From Hyphomicrobiales bacterium (GTDB lineage Bacteria; Pseudomonadota; Alphaproteobacteria; Rhizobiales; Rhizobiaceae), in NCBI GenBank assembly GCA_900470805.1, contig UCCA01000037.1:74726-138725 (forward strand): DNA of 64,000 nt, read 5' to 3'. Of the stretch, positions 8,540 to 16,975 are shown piece after piece; position 1 is the stretch's first letter; each line of letters opens with the position of its first letter. Made by a program: the position numbers and the translations under genes. The notes beneath the pieces were generated by a model. That model searched no databases. It had not been told where the DNA came from and was given only the letters and a program-made list of their open reading frames with translations.

Positions 8540-10417
8540 ATGTTCGCCGACCTCATCCTTCACCATGGTTTGTTCACCACGCTGGATCGCAGCAACCCTA
8601 CGGCCAGCGCCGTTGCCATCAAGGATGGCACCTTCCTCGAAGTGGGGACCGATGCCGAGATCATGGCGTTTGCCGGTCCGGAAACTAAGATCATTGACCT
8701 CAAGGGCAAGCGCGTCCTGCCTGGCCTGATCGACAATCACACACACGTCGTGCGCGGCGGATTGAACTTCAACATGGAACTGCGCTGGGACGGCGTGCGC
8801 TCGCTGGCTGACGCCATGGATATGCTCAAGCGCCAGGTGGCGAACACACCCGCCCCGCAATGGGTGCGTGTCGTCGGCGGCTTTACCGAGCACCAGTTCG
8901 TGGAAAAGCGCCTGCCGACGATCGAGGAGATCAATGCGATCGCGCCTGATACGCCCGTATTCCTTCTCCACCTCTACGACCGCGCGCTGCTCAACGGCGC
9001 GGCTCTTCGCGCCGTCGGCTATACCAGGGATACGCCCAATCCTCCGGGCGGCGAGATCACCCGCGATGCCAATGGCAACCCGACCGGCATGCTGCTGGCA
9101 AAACCCAATGCAGGCATTCTCTACTCCACGCTTGCCAAGGGGCCGAAGCTGCCGCTGGAGTATCAGGTCAATTCGACCCGTCATTTCATGCGCGAGCTCA
9201 ACCGTCTCGGTGTGACGGGCGTGATCGATGCCGGCGGTGGGTTCCAGAACTATCCCGACGACTACGCGGTCATCCAGACGCTTTCCGACGAGAACCAGAT
9301 GACGGTTCGGCTCGCATACAACCTGTTCACGCAGAAACCGAAGCAGGAAAAAGAGGATTTCCTGAACTGGACGTCGTCGGTCAAATACAAGCAGGGCAAC
9401 GACTATTTCCGCCACAACGGGGCCGGCGAGATGCTGGTCTTCTCCGCCGCCGATTTCGAGGACTTCCGCCAGCCGCGGCCTGAGATGGCGCCTGAGATGG
9501 AGGGCGAGCTCGAGGAGGTCGTAAGAGTTTTGGCCGAGAACCGCTGGCCATGGCGTCTCCATGCCACCTATGACGAGACGATCTCACGCGCGCTCGACGT
9601 CTTCGAGAAGGTCAACAAGGATATCCCGCTCGAAGGTCTGAACTGGTTCTTCGACCATGCCGAGACGATCTCCGAGCGCTCGATCGACCGGATCGCGGCA
9701 CTCGGCGGCGGCATCGCTACCCAGCACCGTATGGCCTATCAGGGCGAATACTTCGTCGAACGCTACGGTCACGGCGTGGCCGAGGCGACCCCGCCGATCC
9801 GCCGCATGCTGGAAAAGGGCGTCAACGTTTCCGCCGGCACCGACGCCACCCGCGTCGCATCCTACAATCCTTGGGTCTCACTCTTCTGGATGATCACCGG
9901 CAAGACCATTGGTGGCATGCAGCTTTATCCGCGTGCCAATTGCCTGGATCGTGAGACCGCGCTTCGCATGTGGACCGAGAAGGTCACGTGGTTCTCCAAC
10001 GAGGAAGGCAAGAAGGGTCGCATCGAGAAGGGACAGTTCGCCGATCTCGTGGTGCCGGACAAGGACTTCTTCGCCTGCGCCGAGGACGAGATATCGTTCC
10101 TGACGTCCGATCTTACCATGGTCGGTGGCAAGGTCGTCTACGGCGCCGGCGACTTCAAGGCGCTGGACGAGAGTGACGTTCCACCAGCCATGCCCGACTG
10201 GTCGCCGGTGCGCAAGTTCGGCGGCTACGCAGCCTGGGGCGAGCCGGAAGGGGCCGGTGCCCGCTCGCTGCGCCGCACGGCCATCACCTCTTGCGGCTGC
10301 GCGAGCGATTGCGGCGTTCACGGTCACGACCACGCCGGCGCATGGACATCGAAACTGCCGATAGCGGACTTGAAGGGTTTCTTCGGCGCACTCGGCTGCT
10401 CATGCTGGGCGGTGTGA
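8540..10417 (+). CDS. Amidohydrolase (YtcJ-like) with Cys/His-rich C-terminal tail
   Basis: A 625-residue metal-dependent amidohydrolase. The N-terminal strand FADLILHHGLFTTLDRS and the first metal motif DNHTHV (His67, His69) are followed by a TIM-barrel body with HATYDET, WFFDHAE and SAGTDATRV motifs, then a C-terminal beta sandwich segment (KGQFADLVVPDKDFF). AGGAG eight bases before the ATG supports the start. After about residue 582 comes an unusual tail with Cys585, Cys587, Cys591, His594, His596 and His598, and Cys620/Cys622 near the end, which looks like an added metal site. The substrate is unknown. A terminator-like hairpin follows. Confidence 0.88.
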   Translation: MFADLILHHGLFTTLDRSNPTASAVAIKDGTFLEVGTDAEIMAFAGPETKIIDLKGKRVLPGLIDNHTHVVRGGLNFNMELRWDGVRSLADAMDMLKRQVANTPAPQWVRVVGGFTEHQFVEKRLPTIEEINAIAPDTPVFLLHLYDRALLNGAALRAVGYTRDTPNPPGGEITRDANGNPTGMLLAKPNAGILYSTLAKGPKLPLEYQVNSTRHFMRELNRLGVTGVIDAGGGFQNYPDDYAVIQTLSDENQMTVRLAYNLFTQKPKQEKEDFLNWTSSVKYKQGNDYFRHNGAGEMLVFSAADFEDFRQPRPEMAPEMEGELEEVVRVLAENRWPWRLHATYDETISRALDVFEKVNKDIPLEGLNWFFDHAETISERSIDRIAALGGGIATQHRMAYQGEYFVERYGHGVAEATPPIRRMLEKGVNVSAGTDATRVASYNPWVSLFWMITGKTIGGMQLYPRANCLDRETALRMWTEKVTWFSNEEGKKGRIEKGQFADLVVPDKDFFACAEDEISFLTSDLTMVGGKVVYGAGDFKALDESDVPPAMPDWSPVRKFGGYAAWGEPEGAGARSLRRTAITSCGCASDCGVHGHDHAGAWTSKLPIADLKGFFGALGCSCWAV

Positions 10418-10432
10418 TTCCAAGGCCACCTC

Positions 10433-10457
10433 ATAGGGCGACGAACAGTCGCCCTAT
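10433..10457 (+). terminator. Hairpin after the amidohydrolase gene
   Basis: A perfect 10-bp stem (ATAGGGCGAC and its complement) encloses the loop GAACA, starting 16 bases after the amidohydrolase stop. The downstream sequence CGAATTTATT is only moderately T-rich, so it may be an imperfect intrinsic terminator or an mRNA-stabilising hairpin separating the amidohydrolase from the doxX-MFS unit. Confidence 0.6.
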
Positions 10458-10478
10458 CGAATTTATTGCATAAATAGC

Positions 10479-10530
10479 AATTAAATCATCATTTTTAATG
10501 CAATTGTTGGTGATGATTTTCCAGGTCAAT
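10479..10530. repeat. AT-rich promoter element, copy 1
   Basis: A 52-base element upstream of the DoxX gene, about three-quarters identical with a single gap to 12679-12729. It carries GCAATT at 10477-10482 and 10500-10505, 23 bases apart (two helical turns), and ends in a start-like context ATGATTTTCCAGGTCAAT that also recurs in copy 2. It probably contains the doxX-MFS promoter and operator. The frame beginning at 10513 (MIFQVN...) runs 41 codons into doxX in another phase and is probably not translated beyond a leader. Confidence 0.5.
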
Positions 10531-10591
10531 ATGGCTCCATCAGAAGATCACGACGCCGCTTTAAAAGCGGTTTCGATTGCAGGAGCCCGAC

Positions 10592-11035
10592 ATGACCAAC
10601 CATCCTTCCCCTTCAATTCGGCCGCGGGGGCTTCTTAGAGAAGTCGTCGCCGCGCCAGCGACGCGCACCATCGCGCTGCTGGCGCTTTGCGCCGCCTATA
10701 TTCAGGGACCGCTCACCAAGATCGCCGACTTTCCCGGCGCAATCGCCGAGATGCAGCATTTTGGCCTGCATCCGGCAGCCCTTTCGGCTGTCGGCGTAAT
10801 TGCCTTTGAGCTTGCCGCTTCCGCCATGGTGGTATCGGGCTTTCTGCGCTGGGCGGGCGCCTTGGCGCTTGCAGCCTTTACACTTCTTGCAACCCTCATT
10901 GCCCTTCGCTTCTGGGAAATGGCGCCCGGCATGGATCGCACGATGGCGACCAATGCCTTTTTTGAACATCTCGGCCTCGCCGGCGCATTCGTCATCGTCG
11001 CCGCTATCGATCTCACCAAGGGAGAAGGCAAATGA
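10592..11035 (+). CDS. DoxX-family membrane protein
   Basis: A 147-residue inner-membrane protein with four hydrophobic helices (about residues 25-45, 65-85, 90-110 and 123-142). The DoxX pattern PLTKIADFPGAIAEMQHFGLHP lies after the first helix, with a MAPGMDRTMATNAFFEHLGLAGAF segment before the last. GGAG six bases upstream fixes the ATG at 10592 rather than the TTG at 10577. DoxX proteins are small quinone- or redox-linked membrane proteins whose role is mostly undefined. The stop overlaps the MFS start (ATGA), so the two are co-translated. Confidence 0.88.
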   Translation: MTNHPSPSIRPRGLLREVVAAPATRTIALLALCAAYIQGPLTKIADFPGAIAEMQHFGLHPAALSAVGVIAFELAASAMVVSGFLRWAGALALAAFTLLATLIALRFWEMAPGMDRTMATNAFFEHLGLAGAFVIVAAIDLTKGEGK

Positions 11036-12630
11036 ATGCCACCAAATCGTCGGCGGGCAGCTTTGCTCCGCTTGCCCAACCTGTATTCGCGGTCCTCTGG
11101 GCGGCTACCGTCCTCGGCAATACCGGCAGCTTCATGCGTGACGTCGCCAGTTCCTGGTTGATGACGGATCTGTCCGCGTCTCCCGCCGCTGTCGCCCTGG
11201 TCCAGGCAGCCGGCACCTTGCCGATCTTCCTGCTCGCCATTCCCGCCGGGGTGCTGACAGATATTCTTGACCGCCGCAAATTCTTGATCGCAGTCCAGCT
11301 CCTCCTCGCTTCCGTCAGCATCAGCCTCATGGTTCTCGCACAGACGGGAATGCTCTCCGTCAGTGCGCTGATCGGCCTTACATTCCTCGGTGGCATCGGC
11401 GCGGCGCTGATGGGACCAACCTGGCAGGCGATCGTTCCTGAGCTGGTCAAGCGCGAGGATGTGAAGAGCGCGGTCGCTCTCAATTCCCTCGGGATAAACA
11501 TTGCCCGGTCGATCGGCCCCGCGGCCGGGGGCCTCCTGCTTGCCGCTTTCGGTGCAGGCATCACCTATGGTGCTGATGTTGCCAGTTACATTATTGTTAT
11601 TGCAGCGCTTGTCTGGTGGCCGCGCGCCAAGAATGCCAATGATGCCTTGTCTGAAAGCTTCTTCGGCGCATTCCGAGCCGGTCTTCGTTACACTCGCGCC
11701 AGCCGTCCTCTGCATGTGGTGCTTGTACGCGCCGCGATCTTCTTCGCTTTCGCCAGTGCGGTGTGGGCTCTGTTGCCGCTGGTCGCCCGCCAGCTTCTGG
11801 GTGGCGATGCCAGCTTCTACGGCATCCTGCTTGGCGCCGTTGGTGCCGGTGCTATCGGTGGTGCATTGGTCATGCCGAAGCTGCGCGATCGGTTGAGCTC
11901 CGATGGGCTTCTGCTTGGTGCTGCCGTCATCACCGCGGTCGTCATGGGTGTTCTGTCGCTTGCTCCTCCCAAATGGGTTGCCATCACCGCCCTCCTTTTC
12001 CTTGGTGGCGCATGGATCACCGCGCTGACCACGCTTAACGGCGCAGCCCAGGCTGTTCTTCCCAACTGGGTCCGTGGCCGCGGTCTTGCGGTTTACCTCA
12101 CGGTTTTCAACGGCGCGATGACCGCCGGCAGCCTTGGTTGGGGCGCGGTTGGAGAAGCGGTCGGCATCCAGGCCACGTTGCTGATCGGCGCTGTCGGATT
12201 GCTTGTTGCCGGATTTATCATGCACCGCCTGAAGTTGCCCGCTGGGGATGTCGACATGGTGCCATCGAACCATTGGCCGGAACCTCTCGTTGCCGAACCG
12301 GTGGCCCATGATCGCGGCCCTGTGCTCATCCTGATCGAATACCATGTTGAAAAGCAGCATCGCCAGGCTTTCCTCCATGCGCTCGACACGCTTTCCCAGG
12401 AACGCCGCCGCGATGGTGCCTATGGCTGGGGCGTCACCGAAGATTCCGCCGATCCCGAAAAGATGGTGGAATGGTTCATGGTCGAATCCTGGGCGGAACA
12501 CCTTCGGCAGCACAAGCGGGTTTCCAATGCCGATGCCGATCTGCAGGGCAAGGTGCTGGCTTATCATTCGGGACCGGACAAGCCGGTGGTCAGGCACTTC
12601 CTGACGGTCAATCGACCCGGCAAAGCCTGA
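11032..12630 (+). CDS. MFS transporter (MFS_3/EntS-like) with C-terminal soluble domain
   Basis: A 532-residue major facilitator of the Enterobactin-exporter-like MFS_3 group. Twelve hydrophobic helices fill residues about 15-405, with the family strings ASSWLMTDLSASPAAVALVQ, GVLTDILDRRK and GPTWQAIVPELV. Residues about 425-532 form an extra soluble domain with an ABM-like pattern (LILIEYHVEKQHRQAFLHAL, then WGVTEDSADPEKMVEWFMVE). This domain is known at the end of many MFS_3 proteins but its role is unclear. Translation is coupled to doxX. It probably exports a substrate or product of the cluster. A hairpin terminator follows. Confidence 0.9.
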   Translation: MNATKSSAGSFAPLAQPVFAVLWAATVLGNTGSFMRDVASSWLMTDLSASPAAVALVQAAGTLPIFLLAIPAGVLTDILDRRKFLIAVQLLLASVSISLMVLAQTGMLSVSALIGLTFLGGIGAALMGPTWQAIVPELVKREDVKSAVALNSLGINIARSIGPAAGGLLLAAFGAGITYGADVASYIIVIAALVWWPRAKNANDALSESFFGAFRAGLRYTRASRPLHVVLVRAAIFFAFASAVWALLPLVARQLLGGDASFYGILLGAVGAGAIGGALVMPKLRDRLSSDGLLLGAAVITAVVMGVLSLAPPKWVAITALLFLGGAWITALTTLNGAAQAVLPNWVRGRGLAVYLTVFNGAMTAGSLGWGAVGEAVGIQATLLIGAVGLLVAGFIMHRLKLPAGDVDMVPSNHWPEPLVAEPVAHDRGPVLILIEYHVEKQHRQAFLHALDTLSQERRRDGAYGWGVTEDSADPEKMVEWFMVESWAEHLRQHKRVSNADADLQGKVLAYHSGPDKPVVRHFLTVNRPGKA

Positions 12631-12638
12631 GGACGAGG

Positions 12639-12661
12639 GAAGGGGCGCCAAGCGCCCCTTC
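12639..12661 (+). terminator. Terminator-like hairpin after the MFS gene
   Basis: A perfect 10-bp stem (GAAGGGGCGC, loop CAA, GCGCCCCTTC) begins nine bases after the MFS stop. The following ATAGTTTCGG is a weak T tract. Its position at the end of the doxX-MFS unit, before the convergent XRE gene, supports a terminator. Confidence 0.7.
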
Positions 12662-12678
12662 ATAGTTTCGGAAAATCT

Positions 12679-12729
12679 AATTGAATCAAAATTTTAATTC
12701 AATTCTTGCCGATGATATTCCGCGTCAAT
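12679..12729. repeat. AT-rich promoter element, copy 2, with 26-bp palindrome
   Basis: Second copy of the element at 10479-10530. Positions 12679-12704 form a palindrome with 12 of 13 base pairs matched (arms starting AATTGAAT and ending ATTCAATT). It is followed by the same start-like context as copy 1 (ATGATATTCCGCGTCAAT from 12712). The frame from 12712 encodes only 37 residues (MIFRVNLS...), ending at 12825, and no gene follows on the plus strand. It may be a duplicated promoter that lost its gene or a distal operator. Confidence 0.5.
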
Positions 12730-12832
12730 CTCTCCCATGAGACGGTAACCCAAGCACCTACAATGATGGACCCGACTGGCGCCGCTGACCACCCGATCTG
12801 CCAGAACGCAGCCGTTCGATCCTGATCTAACC

Positions 12833-13669
12833 TCAAGTAACCTCCAGCGTCTTCACAAAATCAGCTGTCTGGTGGGCGTGAACGCGGGTAAACCGGATCA
12901 ACTCATCGAAGTGGCGCTGCATCTTGCGGATGGATTCGGCGTTGTTGAGAACAAGATACATGCCACCAACGAACAGGGCCGCCCGTTGCGAACCATATAT
13001 GGTGTAGGGCACTGAAAAGCGTTCCTTTTCGTTGAACAGGAACAGGCGAAACGACGGATACAGTTCGCTGATCAGGGCAGACATGTATTGCAGTTGCTGG
13101 GCACGGATGTCTCGTTTCAATCCGCTCCACATGCCGCGGCCTTGCGCGAAGGCCTCCAGTGTCTCGCGCGGCATGCACACCTCCATGTCCGTTCCGGGCT
13201 GGCGGTTGTAATCCAGACGGAACGCGGTCTCGCTTGCTTGCGCCATCACGCTCTGATGCGCGCCTCGTGCCTCGAAATCGACGATCTGCGGGGTACGGAG
13301 CAGGTCCGGAATGCGGGCCGGCACATAGCGGATCTTGGATCCGGCCGCCTCGGCATGCCATTTCATCAGCAAGGTATCGGTGTAGTCCTGGCCCCCTTCC
13401 TCGATTTCAAAGCTTGGACGAAGTTCTCCCATCAAGCCCTGATCGTATGAAAGGCCGAGCAACCAGTCGAGCGAAACCGAGTGGCGTTCGGCAATGTTCA
13501 GCAGTGTCTCGACCCGCGGCAAGCGTGCCGAGTCTCCAGAGAGAAGCTGAGAAAGCGCCGATCTGTCGATGCCGACGTCGGCAGCGAAGGCCGAGTGGCT
13601 TGCTCCGGACCGATTGACCAGATCTGCAAGGCGCGTCCGAAACAGATTTGCGAGTGCGCGTTTGTCCAC
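12833..13669 (-). CDS. XRE-family transcriptional regulator
   Basis: A 278-residue regulator. A Cro/C1-type HTH occupies residues about 5-65 (RLADLVNRSGASHSAFAADV, then GIDRSALSQLLSGDSARLP, then LLNIAERHSVSLDWLLGL). A long C-terminal ligand-binding-like region of about 200 residues follows, with no domain I can name. The start is a GTG at 13669. The gene converges on the MFS operon and diverges from the desaturase gene with 132 bases between, so either set may be its target. The dyad elements near the MFS operon are candidate sites (inference). Confidence 0.85.
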   Translation of the reverse strand: MDKRALANLFRTRLADLVNRSGASHSAFAADVGIDRSALSQLLSGDSARLPRVETLLNIAERHSVSLDWLLGLSYDQGLMGELRPSFEIEEGGQDYTDTLLMKWHAEAAGSKIRYVPARIPDLLRTPQIVDFEARGAHQSVMAQASETAFRLDYNRQPGTDMEVCMPRETLEAFAQGRGMWSGLKRDIRAQQLQYMSALISELYPSFRLFLFNEKERFSVPYTIYGSQRAALFVGGMYLVLNNAESIRKMQRHFDELIRFTRVHAHQTADFVKTLEVT

Positions 13670-13801
13670 TTTTCACCCGTTTGTTTACATTTATCACTAT
13701 ACTGCATTAATCGTGATCAAAATCAACAAATGGTCACCAAAAACTCGTTGAACGTAGTGTGCGCCGATGAAAGCCTATGGTTGCAAATACCAGGGAATCA
13801 C

Positions 13802-14842
13802 ATGGGCGATATTTTCACGAAGACACCTGCAGGCAATTCCAGGCGGCGCCGGTCCAAAGCATTGCGCATTGAGTGGCCGACGGTGGCGCTGCTATTTGTC
13901 TGTTATGGCCTTTGGGGATCGGCCGGCTATGCCCTTTACCCACATTATCCAGTGCTTGCGCTCGTGCTTATGGGAATAGCAGTGGCCTTGCATTCCTCTC
14001 TTCAGCATGAAGTTCTGCATGGGCACCCCACGCGAAACGCTCGCCTCAACGAGGCGCTTGTGTTTACCCCATTGGGTGTCTTCTATCCCTATCGCAGCTA
14101 TAAGCGGACGCACCTGCAGCACCACGCCGACGAGCGCCTGACGGATCCCTTTGATGATCCAGAGAGCTATTATCGGGCCATGGGTGACTGGGAGAAGATG
14201 CCATCGTTTCTGAAAATTCTGCTCGCCTGGAACAACACTTTCATCGGCCGCCTGATCATTGGGCCGCCGCTGATGGTGGTTGGGTTTACGCTGTCGGAGT
14301 GGCGAAAGATCAGTGAGGGAGACCGTCGGGTCGTTTACGCGTGGACTTTGCATCTGGCCGGTCTGATTCCGACGCTGGCGATCATATCGCTGGGATTTGG
14401 TATTCCGATATGGCTTTACATAAGCGTTGCGGCCTATCTCGGCGTTTCGATTATCGCCATCCGTTCCTATTGCGAGCACCAATGGGCAGAACAGCCGAAT
14501 GGACGAACAATCATCGTCGAGAAGTCTATTCTTGCTCCGCTCTTTCTCTACAACAATCTGCATTTCGTGCATCACAAGATGCCGGCAGCCGCTTGGTACA
14601 AACTGCCTGCGCTGTACAGTGCCAAGCGGGCCGAGTGGCAGCAGATGAATGAGGGTTACGTCTTCGCCAATTATTTCGAGGTGTTTCGTGCCTTCGCATT
14701 CAAGGCAAAAGAGCCGGTGGCACATCCCGCATTGAGACGCGACGAAGCTACACACGCAAAGCGGCCAGTACCGCATCAAATAGCATCTGCTCCACCTTAC
14801 ACGATGCTCGACACAGCTTTGGCTCCGGATATCAGTGCATGA
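13802..14842 (+). CDS. Membrane fatty-acid desaturase/hydroxylase
   Basis: A 346-residue integral-membrane di-iron enzyme. Three histidine boxes are visible: HEVLH (69-73), HLQHH (104-108) and HFVHH (254-258), with a further YCEHQW segment near 223-228. Hydrophobic helices lie about residues 27-65, 150-165 and 180-220. The ATG at 13802 has AGGGA five bases upstream; earlier in-frame starts lie inside or before the promoter region. The spacing fits membrane desaturases or hydroxylases acting on acyl chains or small lipophilic substrates. Its stop overlaps the start of the PhnD-like gene, so the two act together, probably under the divergent XRE regulator. Confidence 0.88.
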   Translation: MGDIFTKTPAGNSRRRRSKALRIEWPTVALLFVCYGLWGSAGYALYPHYPVLALVLMGIAVALHSSLQHEVLHGHPTRNARLNEALVFTPLGVFYPYRSYKRTHLQHHADERLTDPFDDPESYYRAMGDWEKMPSFLKILLAWNNTFIGRLIIGPPLMVVGFTLSEWRKISEGDRRVVYAWTLHLAGLIPTLAIISLGFGIPIWLYISVAAYLGVSIIAIRSYCEHQWAEQPNGRTIIVEKSILAPLFLYNNLHFVHHKMPAAAWYKLPALYSAKRAEWQQMNEGYVFANYFEVFRAFAFKAKEPVAHPALRRDEATHAKRPVPHQIASAPPYTMLDTALAPDISA

Positions 14843-15609
14843 CATGGATCGCGGCATTGCCGATGTACGATTGGCCTGAATTGCGCGCTGAAACTGACGC
14901 TATGTGGGCCAGCATGCGCGCACGGTTTCTGGATCACGGTATCGCTGCTCCAGCAAACCTGGTTCGACGCAACGGCGATATGCCAGCCGTTCATGGGGGT
15001 ATCCGTGGCGAGGAAGGAGAAATCATAGCGCCAGATCCCGCCACGCTAGATCCCGATGCCTTCGATTTGGCTGTCCTTTGGCGCCATCCTGACCTGTTGA
15101 TCTCCGGTACCTGCTGGGGGCCCATGGAGCTCGGCCTGCAAGATCATGTGCAGGTCATCGGGCAAAGCGGCTACGATGGCATAGCCGGCGGAAAAGGGCC
15201 GCTCTATTCCAGCGCCATTATTGCGCGCAAAGGCGCAGCCGCAGAGACCATTGATCCGTCAGAAACGGGCGAAGCGCTCTTGCCGATAGGATTTTTCGCT
15301 AACAAGAGACTTGCATTCAATGAGCATCGTTCGATGTCCGGTTATCTCGGCCTCAAGCGCGATCTGGAAGCTCAGGGCGAAAGCCTCGACATATTTTCCG
15401 GCTTGGTAGAAACGGGTGCGCACCGTGCCTCGGTGGTCGCCGTGACAAGTGGTGAAGCCGATGTCGCTGCGATCGACTGTCGATCCTGGGTGCTGGCCCA
15501 ACGCCATGAGCCCGCCGCCGCGGGTGTGCACGTCGTCGGCTGGACCTCCCGGCGCATGGGCCTGCCATTCATCCGCGCAAAGGGCATCGATATCCCGTTT
15601 CTTATGTAA
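14839..15609 (+). CDS. PhnD/SsuA-type phosphate/phosphonate-binding-like protein, no obvious signal peptide
   Basis: A 256-residue protein of the periplasmic phosphonate-binding-like fold. WIAALPMYDWPE at the N-terminus, LLISGTCWGPMELGL near residue 90, GPLYSSAIIARKGA near 125, MSGYLGLKRDLE near 165 and the SGEADVAAIDCRSWVL motif near 205 match the PhnD/SsuA/transferrin-like pattern. Unlike true importer subunits it starts directly at the first strand with no signal peptide visible, and there is no permease or ATPase nearby. It overlaps the desaturase by four bases. It may be a cytoplasmic ligand-binding or accessory protein for the desaturase (inference). Confidence 0.8.
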   Translation: MTWIAALPMYDWPELRAETDAMWASMRARFLDHGIAAPANLVRRNGDMPAVHGGIRGEEGEIIAPDPATLDPDAFDLAVLWRHPDLLISGTCWGPMELGLQDHVQVIGQSGYDGIAGGKGPLYSSAIIARKGAAAETIDPSETGEALLPIGFFANKRLAFNEHRSMSGYLGLKRDLEAQGESLDIFSGLVETGAHRASVVAVTSGEADVAAIDCRSWVLAQRHEPAAAGVHVVGWTSRRMGLPFIRAKGIDIPFLM

Positions 15610-15753
15610 GGCGGTGATTGCCCCACACGACGTACATCGACTTAGCCTTTGGTGCGTATGGATGCAGGATGATCTGCACTGCAGCCGGCCATCCATCGTC
15701 GGAAGCCGCAAGCCGACTTCTGCGTCGCGTACCTAAAGATGCTACCCTCGAAG

Positions 15754-16725
15754 TTAGGTCGGGCTTTTCTGCCGCCGGTCGCCGACCTGCTTGGCAATGA
15801 CGCACAGTAGTTCGAACATCATCGTGGCGCCGGCGAGCGCCGTCATGCCGGCGAGATCGAAGGGCGGAGCTACCTCGACAACGTCGGCGCCGACGATGTT
15901 GACGCCATCGAGAAGCCGGATCATCTGCTGCGCCTCGCGTGTGGTAAAGCCGCCCACCTCGGGCGTTCCGGTTCCCGGCGCCATCGAAGGGTCGATGCTG
16001 TCGATGTCGAAGGTCACGTAGGTCGGGTGATCGCCTGCGATCGCGCGCGCTTCCGCCATCACATCGCTTGCGCCCCGTGTGACGAACTCTTCCATGTAGA
16101 TGACGCGTACGCCCTGCTGTCTCGCCCAGTCATGCTCGCCGGGATCGTAGACCGAGCCGCGGATGCCGATCTGGACAATTCGCGTCGGATTCAGCAGGCC
16201 TTCCTCGATCGCCCGGCGGAACGGTGTGCCGTGTGTATAGGGATTTCCGCCGAAATAGGTGTCGTTGGTATCGGAATGGGCATCGAAATGGATCAGCCCG
16301 ACAGGCCTCGTCTTCGCCACCGCGCGCAGGACCGGCAGCGTCGTCAGATGGTCGCCGCCAACCGCGAGCGGGATGGCGCCAGCGGCAACGATTTCCGCCA
16401 TGCCGGCTTCGATGCGTCTGAGACCGTCCATCAGGTCGATCGGATTGACCGAGAGATCGCCGACGTCCGCGATGTTGGCGATACTGTAGGGCTCCGTGCC
16501 AGATACATGATGCACGCGGCGCATCAGACTGGACTGGCTGCGGACTTCCCGGGGCCCATGGCGGGCACCGGCCCGGTTGGTCGTGCCGCCGTCCCAGGGA
16601 ATGCCGACAAGGGCAATATCCAGGCCTTCGGCGGTATTGGCGACCGGCAGGCGCATGAATGTTGCCTGGCCTGCGAAACGCGGCACCTCGGCGGCGTCGA
16701 TTGGCTGGTTGAAGGTTCCGCTCAT
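15754..16725 (-). CDS. speB: Agmatinase-family ureohydrolase
   Basis: A 323-residue manganese ureohydrolase. The metal ligands are in place: GGDH (His126), DAHSD (Asp148, His150, Asp152) and FDIDSIDP (Asp240, Asp242). The family hydrolyses guanidino compounds to urea plus an amine. The HGTPFRRAIEEGLL segment near 165-177 also occurs in guanidinobutyrase and guanidinopropionase relatives, so agmatine is likely but not certain. GAGG seven bases upstream supports the ATG at 16725. It is transcribed alone, divergent from the PAS gene, with about 250 bases of shared upstream DNA in which I see no clear operator. Confidence 0.88.
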   Translation of the reverse strand: MSGTFNQPIDAAEVPRFAGQATFMRLPVANTAEGLDIALVGIPWDGGTTNRAGARHGPREVRSQSSLMRRVHHVSGTEPYSIANIADVGDLSVNPIDLMDGLRRIEAGMAEIVAAGAIPLAVGGDHLTTLPVLRAVAKTRPVGLIHFDAHSDTNDTYFGGNPYTHGTPFRRAIEEGLLNPTRIVQIGIRGSVYDPGEHDWARQQGVRVIYMEEFVTRGASDVMAEARAIAGDHPTYVTFDIDSIDPSMAPGTGTPEVGGFTTREAQQMIRLLDGVNIVGADVVEVAPPFDLAGMTALAGATMMFELLCVIAKQVGDRRQKSPT

Positions 16726-16975
16726 TATCTTACCTCGGCTTTATCAAGAGGGTTTCGTAACCGATGTGCGGCGATCCAGCTCTGGTGGTGTGCGTGTTGG
16801 TGTGCGAATCGCCTATGATCCAGTGTCATCAGACAGAAGCGAGGACGGCGCGTTGGCAAGTGCATCTTCGCGGTCAAGCACCAGTTCTACCGCCCTTACA
16901 TCCTCATATCTCGGGATATGCTATGCGGCGCGAATATGCGAAGACATGAATGTGTTTCACATTGATGGATAGTAA

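Noticed and set aside
10513-10638. MIFQVN leader frame of 41 codons overlapping doxX
   Set aside because: It runs into doxX in another phase and has only a weak ribosome context; kept as a finding about the duplicated element, not as a gene.
10702-12663. Long minus-strand frame of 653 codons opposite the MFS gene
   Set aside because: It is a mirror of high-GC codon usage in the MFS gene; it is compositionally odd (rich in Arg, Asp, Gly, Asn), has no domain and no ribosome site.
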